In this document: positions 19,772-30,722 of the stretch, piece by piece
Layout of the letters: every line of letters begins with the position of its first letter
How positions within the stretch are numbered: position 1 is the first letter of the stretch
Assembly: GCA_964036045.1 (NCBI GenBank)
Contig: OZ038381.1
Span: 158,228,283-158,292,282 of the forward strand
Direction of reading: 5' to 3'
Length of the DNA: 64,000 nucleotides
Source of the DNA: Eutreptiella sp. 'Long Island Sound 2002'
Taxonomy: Eukaryota > Euglenozoa > Euglenophyceae > Eutreptiales > Eutreptiaceae
The notes under the pieces: generated by a model
Database searches by the model: none
Told to the model about the DNA's origin: nothing
What the model saw: the letters and a program-made list of their open reading frames with translations, nothing else
Made by a program: the position numbers and the translations under genes

Positions 19772-21610
19772 GACTCGAAGAGTGAGTCAACCTTCGAGGG
19801 CGCACCAAGCGCCTCTGGCCTCCACGCATCACCCTCTCCTACAACCACCACACTCCCAACTCCAAACCCAGCCGCTGCACCATCCGCACCCATAACCACC
19901 CCGCCTATGGCTGAGGGCACAGGCTTTACTGGTATGCCTACCTACCCTGCCTATGGTGTCGACCCATCCACCACTGCATTTCCAGAGGCAACTGCTGCCA
20001 GTGAGCCAGTGGCCTCTAGTTCTCCGCCGCGCTGGTATGTGGCAGACTATCACCATCCTCTAGCGGCTACGGGAGCCTATGTGGATGTTCCTGGGTATGC
20101 AACCCTGAGTGGGCTGAGGAGAGGCCCTGAGTCATGCGGGAGCAGGAGTAGAGGATCGGGGAGATCCTCCAACAGGTCCCTGACGCGGTCGGAGATCAAT
20201 GAGGCACTCCGAGGAGCCACCTCTAAGCTTGTTGGTGATCTCACTCAAGAGATTTGTGCTAAACTGAAACCCCTGATTCCACCCCAAGCGTCACCTACCA
20301 TCGTGGGTGTTTCACCCCACCGAGTACAAGCCAATCATCTGGTGGCGGGATTGACAAACACCCTGGGGAGCCTGAGGAGCCCACCAATGCCGACCCCTGC
20401 TGTGATATCGAGAAGCCCTTTCATACCAAGAATGGCCCAGCCTCCCTTCAGCCACGTGGGGAATTCCACGAGAGCTGAGCTGGACCGGCTGGGGCTGACA
20501 GCCCTAAGGGCAATGGTTGACGTGGAGACCTATGGCTGTAGTGACCTAGGCGGATACCCCTCTGACGATGAGCCGCCGTCCATGACTTCTGCTTCGCCCT
20601 CAGAGGACGACGACCCTGAGGACCCCGAGAACCCGAGTGGGCGAAAGAAGAAGAAGAAGAAGAGGAAGACCAAGCGCCCTGAGGGACGCAGATCTCGGGA
20701 GGCTAAGGCAATTGCCACCTCCAAAATTGTGGTGAACTTGCCTGAGTTCACAGGCAAGGATCTCAGCGAGTTCGCTGAGAACTTTGGTCGGTTCCTCCGA
20801 ATGACCGGCCAAACCCATGCTAGTGGGCGAGTCAAGTGCGATGTGCTCCTGCAGTGCTGCAAGACCAAGTACCTGGAGAAGCAGGTCAAGCAGATCGTGA
20901 CCACCAGACCATGGCAAAGGGTACCAAGGACCCAGACCTGGACAGGGGACTACCCCCAAGCACGCCCGTATCATGGACAATGTCAAGGAGCTTTTCTGGT
21001 GTGATGCCAGAGATGAGCATGGTCACCTGCAGCACGCCCCCGACTGCGATCAGCACGATTGCTTCGTGGTCCAGGGGAAAAAGCAGGAGTCCAACACTGG
21101 CGCCAAGCCTAAGATGCCGGATCATTACAGGTGCACCATCACCTGTGCCTTTTGTGGGAAGAGGAAGCACTACGAGGATGAGTGCTACCACAAGAAGCGC
21201 CTGTTGGCGAAGCTGAAGGGCCAAGATCTTGGCAAAGGCTCTGGCAAGGGCGGTGGCAAGGGCAACGGCAACCACTCCGGCAAGGGCAAGTCGAATAGTC
21301 GTGCGAAAGGCCAAGACAAGAGCCAAGGTGGACGAGGAGGAGGCCTAATCGCCAGCCTGACAAGGACAACAAGAACCAGGACAAGAACGGAGGCAACCCC
21401 AACCCTGATCCAGGGGGGAACTCCCAGCCCTCTGGAGGGCAGTCTGGCCCTACCACACGCTCGCAGACACAGGCCCAGCGAGAACAAGGGGCTAAGCGTG
21501 AGCATGAAGGTGGTGATGACGGCAAGGCCAAGAAGAGAAGCCGTTTCATGAGGATTGCCCGCAAATTGCGGAACAAGCGGTTCGAGGTGACCTGTCCCGC
21601 GGAGTTCTGA
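19605..21610 (+). pseudogene. gag: Element 2 Gag, rearranged
   Basis: Frame 2 is open from the repeat to 21004. The zinc-knuckle part is in frame 0 (about 20973-21500), and frame 2 returns before TGA 21608. The N-terminal half is Pro/Ser/Thr-rich. A basic Lys/Arg run (20640-20700) precedes the capsid start (IVVNLPEFTGKDLSEFAENF). After KQVKQIV about 150 residues present in element M are missing, and the frame is lost near 20990. The knuckle CAFCGKRKHYEDEC is classical C-x2-C-x4-H-x4-C. It is followed by Gly/Lys repeats. Internal deletion and two shifts make it non-functional. It is clearly the same family as element M. Confidence 0.85.
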
Positions 21611-21640
21611 CGGGGACGCTCCGGTGGGGCCCCGGACCTG
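21608..21640 (+). promoter_or_regulatory. Element 2 gag-pol stop codon (readthrough type)
   Basis: TGA 21608-21610 followed by CGGGG. The frame is open before (RFMRIARKLRNKRFEV) and after it (into DLVFWVRIRLGG and the protease). The position is homologous to the TAG of element M. CGGGG at 21611-21615 can pair with CCCCG about 14 nt downstream. Confidence 0.6.
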
Positions 21641-22742
21641 GTGTTCTGGGTACGTATCCGACTGGGGGGACGTGAATACCTGGGGGTACTGGATACTGGG
21701 GCCATCATATCTATAGTGGCCAAGAAAACTTTACCTTTTGGGAGCCTGAAGAACACCATTACCACCGCGGCTATACGAATGGGGGACGGACATGTAGTGC
21801 ACAGCTGCGGGGACTGTGAAGTGGAGGTACCAATGGGCTCCCAAACTATCGCCCATCGGTTCTATGTGACGGACACTGAGGCCTTCAACTTTGTATTGGG
21901 GACTGACTTCTTTGTGCAGCACTCCCAGATACAATCCCTGACGCTGCAAGCGCCCTACCTCCACTACGTGGACCACGGCAGTGGCAGAGAGTCCGTGCCA
22001 CTGGAGCAGTCGGAGCACACCTCGAGCTACCTGAGGGTATTGAAGGATGAACCGTCGAACATGATGGCGGCCTCCAAAACTGAGGACTATCACCTATTGG
22101 GGGAAGTCCTAGACCAAGGTCTGAAGGAGTTGGGTTACTCCAGAGAAGACCTGAGCGTGGAGTTGTTCGCCAGCGACAAGCAACATGTTTTGGACCTCTA
22201 CTGCAGCAAGGGGGAAAACTGCAGCTACAAATTTTATTGGCCCTCTTTCGGGATAGCCTACGGGAACCCCAGGTTCAGTGAACTGCGGAAGGTCTTGACC
22301 AAGGTGGCCCTGGAACGTTCCCGTATGGTCCTGTGTTCCCCCGATTGGGGAGCCCATGGGGGCAACGAGTACTGGCAAACCCTCCTGGACAGGCTGACTA
22401 TCAGCTCAGCTTGGTTACCTGATGAGGCCATCTCCGTGCCTCTGGGGCGGAAGACGCCCATCGGGAAACCCGGATGGGGAAGTATGCTCAGCGTGGTGGA
22501 CGGAGGTCTCACCTCCATCCCCTTGGAGGACCTGGACTCGACTCTGGTCCAGGCTATACAACGAGAAAGCGATGGAATCACCCTGGGCAAGTTGAAAGAT
22601 CGACTACCACCTCAAGATGCTATTGAGACTATACCCGGGGGAGACGAATACGTCGTGACTAACACCAATGTCCCCAACTCTCCCTGCCATGTACCTGTTC
22701 CTGATGGAGTCTCTGATTGTGGACTATCCGAGCTACCTAGCT
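21611..22742 (+). pseudogene. pol: Element 2 Pol, part 1: protease and Dam-like domain
   Basis: Protease: GVLDTGAIISIVAKK, with the DTG at 21692-21700, and FVLGTDFF near 21890. Dam-like domain about 22150-22560: VELFASDKQHVLDLYCSKG, AYGNPRFSELRKVLTKV, MVLCSPDWGAHGGNEYW. The expected NPPF motif reads NPRF (22265-22276), so catalysis is unlikely. The frame runs into insertion I2 after 22742. The partner part starts at 23761. Confidence 0.85.
22713..22742 (+). repeat. Left copy of a 30-bp direct repeat flanking I2
   Basis: Matches 23761-23790 at 27 of 30 positions (core TGTGGACTATCCGAGCT). Both encode CGLSELPS in the pol frame, as expected for a target-site duplication in coding DNA. Confidence 0.7.
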
Positions 22743-23760
22743 GGGGTAAAAACACGGGATGAGGGATGGGATGGGGCCGCACGACAGCCCAGGGGATTAG
22801 GCCGGGACCGCGGCACAGGGGAAAGGGACGGGAGCGGGAAGGGAGCGACCCGTGCTAAGCGCACGAAGCGGTTCCCGGGAGGAGAGGCCCCAGTGGGCCA
22901 GCGCCACAGGGTAGCAGGCGACCCGGTGGGGTATAAACACGGGATGAAGGGACAAGGGGACGGGGCGGGGAAGGGCGTGTAGCTGGAGCCACACAACGGC
23001 CCGGCGGGGTAGGGAGTCCATGGGAGGCTGGGAACGGGCCGGTGCCCGGATGAAGCAAAGGGGAATGAGACATGGGAAGGGCAGGGAGGCCGAAAGCGCC
23101 AAGCAACAGCCCCATGGGATTGGGAAACCAGTCGCCATGGAGTGGTGAACCATGGGCCAACCATGGGGAACCTGACCACGGGAGGTCGGTAAAATGCCCT
23201 GAACTCCGGGACGGCCGTGAGGTGTCCGCAGGGGTGAGGGTTGACCCTGAGAACCCCGGATCAATGGCCTGAGTACACGTAGGTTCACGCGTGAGCGGGA
23301 CCAGGGGGAACGTGGAAAGGGTCGCCCCCTGGCCTCCAGCCGTGGATGGACGACAACCAAGTGCATCCGGGAGCCGAGTGGGTACTCCAACCCGTCAGGG
23401 ATGGGGAGTGGTGGAATGTGGTTGACAGAGAGAAATGCTCCGCTGTCGGCGAGGGCTATCCACAGGAGACCCGCCTGCAGGCGCCGAAAAGGCTGTGCTA
23501 GGGGGGGAAGGCCGGGGGATCCTTCAAAGGGTGACCTGAAGGAGCTGAAACCGTGAGGTCAGCGACTGAAGGGAGCCTACCCCCGGTCATGCCCCAAGGG
23601 AACCAGGTTGAAGTTCTCGGCCGTGAGGTGAGACAGGGGTCGCCAGGGGAACTGATGGTGGAGAGCACTCCTTCCCGCCAGAGGAGGCCACCATGTAAAA
23701 CAAACAAGGAGAAGTCAGATGAGGCTGCGGACGCGGCCGCCCTTACTTACTACTTACTTA
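22743..23760. mobile_element. Insertion I2: GC-rich, TTACT-tailed
   Basis: About 1 kb of G-rich sequence breaks the pol frame. It ends in TTACTTACTACTTACTTA next to the right copy of the 30-bp repeat. I see no protein domain. The ORF continuing into 23553-23760 is open only by chance. Tail plus duplication suggest a non-LTR insertion of the same general type as I1 and I3, though the sequence is not obviously the same. Confidence 0.6.
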
Positions 23761-25179
23761 CTGAGTGTGGACTATCCGAGCTCCCCAGCTCTATCCACTC
23801 TGATGACGAAACTGAGCATGACGCCTTCTTCGGGCAGACATGCGTGGAGGAAGTGGAGGACGCCGAGTACGCCGCCCCACTGAAAACGCTACTCTCTATG
23901 AGGGTGGAAGACCCCTCGGACGAGGAGCTGGACCCTCGATCCAGGCTAAGGGAGTACGTGGACTGCAAGAGGAGGTTGGTGGCGAAAAAGCTATGCTACG
24001 CTAAGCCTACCCGCAGCTCATGGCCACTGAAGCAAGGACGTATGGGAGATCTATCGCAATTGAAGGAGGACCTCGAACAGGAGATCACCACCTGGCAAAG
24101 GGAGGTAGATCTTAAGCTCATGAAGAGCGTGTGGGGTGCCCATGTGAGGACCCCAGAGGAGGACGACCTCTCGGAGGAATGTGTATGTGAACCCCCCCGA
24201 GTGTGCCTATGTTGCCATCGTCCACCGGAGATGGTTGAACAAGACCTACTATATGCCTATCAAGGGTTGAAGGATACGACCAAGGGCGAAGAGTCGGTGG
24301 AGGATCACCTCCCGGCGTCTATTACTCAGGGGGCAAGCAACTTACACTCTGACGAGGACATGGAGGACAAGATCAAGCTATTGGACCCGCGGGTGCAGAA
24401 GCTCATGAGGACCTATCTGGAGGTGTTCGGGGAACTGCCACCCCCAGCCTCATGTGACAAGCTGGTACAGATGGACCTCAAGCTGAAACCCGAGTTCGTG
24501 GGTCACAAGATCCGGAGGAGACCCTATCCGGCTCCTAAGGAGCAGGCCGACGAGATTGAGCGACAGATACAAGAATGTATCGACGCTGGCCTAGTCCTCG
24601 AGTACAAGGACGAGGACTACCCCCAACACTGCAGCCCCTGTTTCCTGGTGGCTAAGCCTGGGTCTACAGCCAAACGGCTGGTAGTGGACTATGGAGAGCT
24701 GAACAAGAAAAGGTTGAACCACTCAGGGTCCATTCCTAATATGGAGTCTACCCTTGAGAAGATAGCCTCCTGTCGCTACAAGAACAAGATGGACAAGAGG
24801 AGCAGATTCTGGCAGGTGGACCTGAAGCCCAACGCTCAGGAGGTACTAGCCTTCATCACCCCTCAGGGGAGGGTTTTCAAGTAGAAGGTCATGCCCTTTG
24901 CGCACCCGCTCTATTCCAAGAGCTGATGAATAAGATCTTGTCCATCCTGGGACGAAGACCCAAGGTGCAAGAACTCATATTCCGTGGGGCCCAGATGGAG
25001 GCGCACATCGACGATGTATGCCTCGGGACCAATACCCAGGAGGATCACCTAATCCTCTTGGGTGAGTTCTTTGCGGTCTGCCAGGAGAACCACACACGAC
25101 TCAAGCTGGAGAAATGTGAGTTCATGCAGGAGACCATGTAGTACCTGGGGTTTGACGTTGGCTATGGGTGGTGGACCCA
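23761..25179 (+). pseudogene. pol: Element 2 Pol, part 2: linker and truncated RT
   Basis: An acidic linker is followed by an RT N-terminus (IRRRPYPAPKEQADEIERQI, LVVDYGELNKKRLNHSGS, RSRFWQVDLKPNAQEVLAF). TAG 24882 replaces the Trp codon seen in element M (RVFKWKVMPF), and a small deletion follows. The active-site box reads AHIDDVCLGT near 25000. TAG at 25139 replaces a Glu codon. After GFDVGYGWW (25179) the gene is cut by LTR A. RNase H, integrase and chromodomain are not found downstream on this strand. Confidence 0.88.
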
Positions 25180-26129
25180 GAAAGATGTCCTTGATTAGTG
25201 CCCTATAGATTTTGATGAAATCCTGCAGGTTTTTGATGGTAAAATCCCAAAACCAAGAAAGAGCCAGTAGAGCAAGAACAGGATGTGGATCGAATCAATG
25301 AATAGTTTGAAATCCAGTGTAACACAGAAGGGCTGCAGATAGATAAAAGCAGGTATAAACACAAATATTCAATCACAAATGGATAATACAAAAGATTTAA
25401 TATGAAAACTGGTCTGACTCTAGCCTCCAAGATAGCATCAAGCACTTCATGTGCACTCTTTTGGATGAAATGGTGCTGGTTAGGAATGTGGGGCATAGGT
25501 GTCAGGCCAGACACAGAATATGACTTGGCCAAGCAACTGAATTCAGAAACAGTTAAAAGGTAGAACCACATTAAGTGGTAGTAACAATTGAGTATAGGGG
25601 TCTTGGGGTGGGAGACAACTAGGCTTAACCTCCAAGGCTAAAAGCATGAAATGCCTATTTTATTTCGGTATATCCTCCATGAAGGAAGATACCTCCGCTC
25701 AGTTGAGTGGTAGGGGTGAACTTCATGGGGGGCTAGGGTTACAACCCTAGTTACTTTGAGAAAGTGTACTTTAAGCTTCAAAAGAGTGATAAAAATACTT
25801 AAGTTAGTCCTAGCATCAACAAAAGTGTTTTAAAGGGGGCTTGGCCTGCATCAAGCCCTCCAAGAAAGACAAGGCAGTGCCTTTTTCTTACTCCTTCCTG
25901 GAGTACTAGTTAGCTAGGCTAGTAGGACCAATGAAAAAGGCTCAAATATTCCCAAAATTACCTCAGAAAATGCATGAAACTTACCACAAACACCCTCATC
26001 AGTTCATGGAAGCCTATCACACTGTAGGTACCCTCCAAAAACAGTGTAATGTACCGTGAATGATGTCCTTTTGATGGGGCATTCCTCAAAAGTCGCCAGC
26101 GTGCGACGAAAACGTTTGGTAAAAATTTG

Positions 26130-26215
26130 GGGGTAGTGGGGTTTGAACCCAGGACTCCCTCCCTGGAGCGCATATGCTTGCCCACTAGGGTACAGTCGAA
26201 CGCTCTAATGCGGAC
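26130..26215 (-). other. tRNA-like block in LTR A
   Basis: On the minus strand TAGTGGGCAAGC (A-box-like) is followed by GGTTCAAACCC (B box, 26139-26149 on the plus strand) about 40 bp later. The same block is in LTR B. It could be a pol III promoter or a SINE captured by the LTR. No full cloverleaf is evident. Confidence 0.45.
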
Positions 26216-27202
26216 GGCCATCGCTGTGTAAACAGCGTTTTAGTAAACGTCCTGACCAAGGGTCAGGGCGGAGCAATACTCCCGATTGAGGACACAAATC
26301 TCCAGGAGCTAAAGAAAATAAAAAATGTAACCAACAAGGAGTGATTGCTGTGGTTTAGCGAAAGGTGTAGCGATTTAAGAAGTCAAATCGCCAAAAATTG
26401 ACGAAATCACGCGAGAAATCGTCATTTTTACACCAAAACTCAAAGTCGCAGACAAGAGCAACAGACGCGGACTGCAAAGACAGGGTTGCGCAAGCGTAAA
26501 CGGCTCGTGAAAAAGAAGGTACGAGCCGTAGTTTTTAAAGTTCCAAAGGAAATCTTTGCACAGTTGCATCAAAATTTTTATAAACTTTAGGGAAAAATAT
26601 TCAAACTCAACCCACACCACAGAGCAGGTGGACAGCCCACCTCTCAGGTACGCCAGTGTCATCTCACACGCAGGCATTGCGTTTCTGTTGGTTGCTTCGT
26701 TAAAACGTTAGGGATGTCAACGCTGTGTTCGTTGGGGGTTCGGGTGCTCCTCTCTCTTGCTCTGCACAGGTCAAAACAGGAATGAAAGGTATGCGATGCG
26801 AATAAAGCGCGCAGCGCGCACGTAGGGTTAGAATATGCACTGTGCTCGCAATGCATGTGCCTGATTGAGGCATTCACACGCTGTGGCGCTTTCCCTGTAC
26901 CCCAATTAACCCTTGTTCTCTCTTCACAGGTAAGAAAAGAAAGTGCTTGCTCGTGTTTGTGTTGCCGTAGCGCTAAAGTAGGGTTGCTTAAAACCCTTAG
27001 GCTTGTTTTGCGCTGTGCAGTGCGCCACTCTCTCTCCGCTTTCTGCAGGAAACAAGACAAGGGTAGCATGCATGACACACAGTGCATTAATCGCTTAGGG
27101 TGGTTTGTAATTCGCCGTAGGTTGGTTTAAGCGCGTAGAGTTTTTTTGCGCTCGTGTTTTTCTCGGCATTCACATGATGCGTGGTGAGTAAGGTAGGTAA
27201 GC

Positions 27203-27522
27203 CCAGGAGGAGCTCACCTCCTGGTTGAGTCACGCTGTGATTGGTTATGTTGGGTTAAATTAGGAGAAAGGCTGGGGAATTGAAAGATCAGTGCATACTT
27301 GTGCATGCATATGATGCATTCAAGGGTAGGCCACGCGAAATGCGCACGGTACAACTCTTGTTTAGGCTACCCAGGGGCTCCACCCCACGTTCTATAGGAG
27401 AACGGCTGGAGTTCCTCAAGCTTGCTTGCTTGCACCTGGGTTTGAGGACAGCGTATTATAGGGCTACCTGAGAAGCGTATAATACGTGGAGGTAGTCTTG
27501 GTTCCTCAGCCGCAAACCCAGG
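27203..27522 (+). ncRNA. Conserved structured region in LTR A
   Basis: Hairpins in order: CCAGGAGG/CCTCCTGG (27203-27224). CTCCA/TGGAG with inner GTTCT/AGAAC (27378-27411). An outer stem CCTGGGTTTG/CAAACCCAGG (27435-27444 with 27513-27522). Inside it are two interleaved stems, CGTATTATA/TATAATACG (27452-27460 with 27478-27486) and CTACCT/AGGTAG (27464-27469 with 27490-27495), that is, pseudoknot order. Arms change in a compensatory way in LTR B. Some pairs are G-U only on the plus strand, hinting at a plus-sense RNA. Function unknown. Confidence 0.55.
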
Positions 27523-28526
27523 CCATCAGCCTTTGCTCTTCAGGTGGGAAGGTTAGGGCGATTGGTGCAGTCCCCTTGAGCAGCGCTAAAACATGCTGCG
27601 CAGATCCAACAAACATATAACTGCAGTGAGTGCAGTCTGACTTCACCGCCATCCACGCTGTGCACGCACTCTGAGCCCCCCTTCCCTCCAAGCCCTGACA
27701 GGGAAACGCGTAGTGGCGTCCCTGTTAGGCCACAGTCGATTAGTAGCGCTGCGTTCTCTTGCTTTCTCACAGGAGGGTCAATAGGACCCGAGACTTCATT
27801 GACATGAACTCCCAGTAGTGTGTGTAGGTGTTAGGGTCAGCAAGCCTGGCAGGTGTTGAGTGCAAGTGATGAGTGCTCACCCTGCCTTCGAAGGCTGGTG
27901 CTGGCGTTAGTGAGTGTAGTGTAGTGGAGTCTCCTGTCCCGCGTGCTTTTCCTCGTGGGCAGGGGAGTGCGTTAGCTTTTGGCCTTTAGCAAAAATGGGC
28001 GTTTAGTATGCCCTTAGCACACTTGGCCACCGCTCCCCTCTAGTAGGTAGGGCTTTTGCCGTCTTCTTTCAAGGATAGGCGCCAGCACAGAAATTGGGCG
28101 CCATAGGAGTGGTAAGAGTACCTGATTAGGACCTTCGGTCCGACGTCAGCGAAGCCCGGTCTCCGGGAGCCACGCCGGGGAGAGAAGTGAGACACACACA
28201 GACATACGTAGCACACATAGGGGTATTGTAAACCCTGTAAGGAAGGGTAGAACCCCATGGGTCTGGACCAGTCAGGGGTCCCAACTGTGGGCTCGCTTGT
28301 CCCCAAGGAGGGAAGACACACCTTGCTTCATAACACCTTGCTTGTCATTCCCCCCTGGTGTAGTAAGCCACCGTTCTTCGTTGGCTCCCCAAGGTCATTA
28401 CATCAGGGCAGTCCCCATGCAACACATGGTCAACAAGGCATACACCCGCTGGGTGGCTGCAAACCTGATAAGCGGCCACCTGGTCCACGCTGGAGACCAT
28501 AGGCATGGGTCTGCAGGGCACAGACA

Positions 28527-28556
28527 GGATCAGTGCAGTGCTCAGTAAGCAGTAGA
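28527..28556. other. Spacer between LTR A and LTR B
   Basis: 30 bp, with GCAGTGCTCAGTAAGCAG. It vaguely resembles the sequence before LTR B on the minus strand (GTGCAGTGAGCACTC), so it may be a trace of the pre-LTR region of LTR A. Confidence 0.35.
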
Positions 28557-29502
28557 GAAAGATGTCCTTGAATTATGCCCTAGGTCTTTTGATGTATTCC
28601 TGCAGGTTTTGTAGTTGAAAACCCCAAACCAAAGCAGCAAGTAGAGCAAGGACTGAATGTGGATCGAATCAATGATTGGTTTTGGAATCCAGTGTAACAC
28701 AGAAGGGCTGCAGATAGACAAAGCAGGTTTATGCACATAGATTCGATCACAAATGGATAATACAAAAGGTTTTATATGAAAATGGGTCAGACTCTAGCCT
28801 CAGAGGTTGCATTAGGCACTTCATGTGCACTCTTTTGGGTGAAATGGTGCTGGTTAGGACTGAGGGGCATAGATGTCAGGACCACACAGAAAATGACTTG
28901 GCCAAGCAACTGAATTCAGAAACAGTTACAAAGTAGGACCACAATAAGTGGTAGAAACAATTGAGTATAGGGGTCTTGGGGTGGGAGACCACTTAGGCTT
29001 AACCTCCAAGGCCAACAAGCATGAAATGCCTGATTTATTTTGGTATGTCCTCCATGAAGGAAGGTACCTCCGCTCAGTTGAGTGGTAGGGGTGAACTTCA
29101 TGGGGGGGCTAGGGTCACAACCCTAGTTACTTTGAGAAAGTGTACTTTAGGCAACAAAAGAGAGATAAAAACACTTAAGTTTGTCTTAGCATCAACAAAG
29201 GGTTTTAAGGGGGGCTTAGCCTGGATCAAGCCCTCCAAGAAAGACATGGTAGTGACTTTTTCTTACTCCCCCCTGGAGTACTAGTTAGCTAAGCTAGTAG
29301 GACCAAGGAAAAAGGCTCAAATTTCCCAAAATTACCTCAAAAAAATGCATTAAACTTACCAAAAAAATCCTCATCACTTCATAGAAGCCTATCACACTGT
29401 AGGGACCCTTGAAAAACAGTGTAATGTACCGTGAATGATGTCCCTTCGAAGGGGCATTCCTCAAAAGTCGCCGGCGTGCGGCGAAAACCTTTGGAAAAAG
29501 TT

Positions 29503-29590
29503 TGGGGGCAGTGGGAATTGAACCCAGGACTCCCTCCCTAGAGCCAATGTGCTTGCCCACCAGGGTACAGTCGAACGCTCTAATGCGGAC
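29503..29590 (-). other. tRNA-like block in LTR B
   Basis: GGTTCAATTCC (perfect B box, 29514-29524 on the plus strand) and an A-box-like TGGTGGGCAAGC at 29551-29562. Counterpart of 26130-26215. Confidence 0.45.
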
Positions 29591-30437
29591 GGCTATCGCT
29601 GTATAAACAGCGTTTTAGTATACGTCCTGACCAAGGGCCAGGGCGGAGCAATACTCCCAATGGAGGACACAAACCCCCAGGAGCTGGAAAAAATAGAAAA
29701 TGGAACCAGCAGGGAGTGATTCATGCGGTTTAGCGGAAGGGGGTGCGATTTAGCAAGTGAAATCGTTGAAAATCGACGAAACCACGCGGGAAATCGTCAT
29801 TTTTACACATAACTCAAAGTCGCAGACAAGCGCAAAGGAAGCGGACGCCAAGAAAAGGGTTGCGCAAGCGTAAACGGCTTTTGGAAAAGAAGGTATGAGC
29901 CGTAGTTTTTAAAGTTTTAAAGAAAATTTTCGCACAGTTGCATCAAAATTTTTATAAACTTCAGAGTAAAGCATTCAAATTCGGCTTACACCACCGAGCA
30001 GTTCAACAACCCGTCTCTCAGGTATGTCTGTGTCACCTCACACTCACGCATTGCGTTCGTGTTGGTTGTTCCGTCAAAAACGTTAGGGTTGTCAACGCTG
30101 TGCTCGTTGGGGGGTCGGGTGTTCTTCTCTCGTGCTCTGCACAGGTGAAAGCAGGAATGAAAGGTATGTGATGCGAATGGAGCGCGCAGCGCGCACGTAG
30201 GGTTAGAATATGTGCTGTGCTCGCGATGCATGTGCCTAATCGAGGCATCCACACGCTGTGACGCTTTACCTGTATCCGAAATTCACCCTTGTTTTTTTTT
30301 CCTCACAGGTAAGTACAGAAGCGTTTGTTCGTGTGCGGCCGTGGCGTTAAAGTCGAGTTGCTTAAAACGCTTAGGTTTGTTTTGTGTTCGTTCCAATTCG
30401 GCATTCACACGATGCATGGTGAGTAAGGTAGGTTAGC

Positions 30438-30722
30438 CCAGGAGGAGCTCACCTCCTGGTTGAGTCAGTGGTTCAGCCTCCCTTCCCTGCGTGCACATGA
30501 TGCATTAAAGGGTAGGCCACGCGAATGGCGCACGGTAAACCTTGTTTAGGTTACCCAGAGGCTCCTCGGTACGTTCTTTAAGAGAACCCGAGGAGTTTCT
30601 TAAAGCTTGCTTGCTTGACAGGGGTAGCTGATCCGTCAGCGTGTTTGCGAACAGTGTATTATAGGTCACACTGAGAAGGGCATAATACCTGGAGTGTGGC
30701 TTGGTTCCTCAGTCGCAAACGC
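30438..30722 (+). ncRNA. Conserved structured region in LTR B
   Basis: Same order as in LTR A: CCAGGAGG/CCTCCTGG (30438-30459). CTCCTCGG/CCGAGGAG with inner GTTCT/AGAAC (30562-30595). An outer stem GTGTTTG/CAAACGC (30641-30647 with 30716-30722). Interleaved stems GTATTAT/ATAATAC (30656-30662 with 30682-30688) and CACACT/AGTGTG (30667-30672 with 30693-30698). Compared with LTR A, both sides of the last stem changed together. Confidence 0.55.

Larger units (their letters stand above)
25180..28526 (-). mobile_element. LTR A: older copy of the 3.2-kb element-M LTR
   Basis: 3347 bp, collinear with LTR B (28557-31773) along its whole length but clearly diverged. On the minus strand it begins TGTCTGTGCCCTGCAG and ends GACATCTTTC. 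It interrupts the RT of element 2 at 25179. Whether it is a solo LTR or the remnant of a longer element is unclear, because no internal sequence is attached. It holds a tRNA-like block and a conserved structured region. Confidence 0.8.

Noticed and set aside
26130-26215. A genuine tRNA gene
   Set aside because: A and B boxes are present but I cannot fit acceptor and anticodon stems; the block is part of a repeated LTR.
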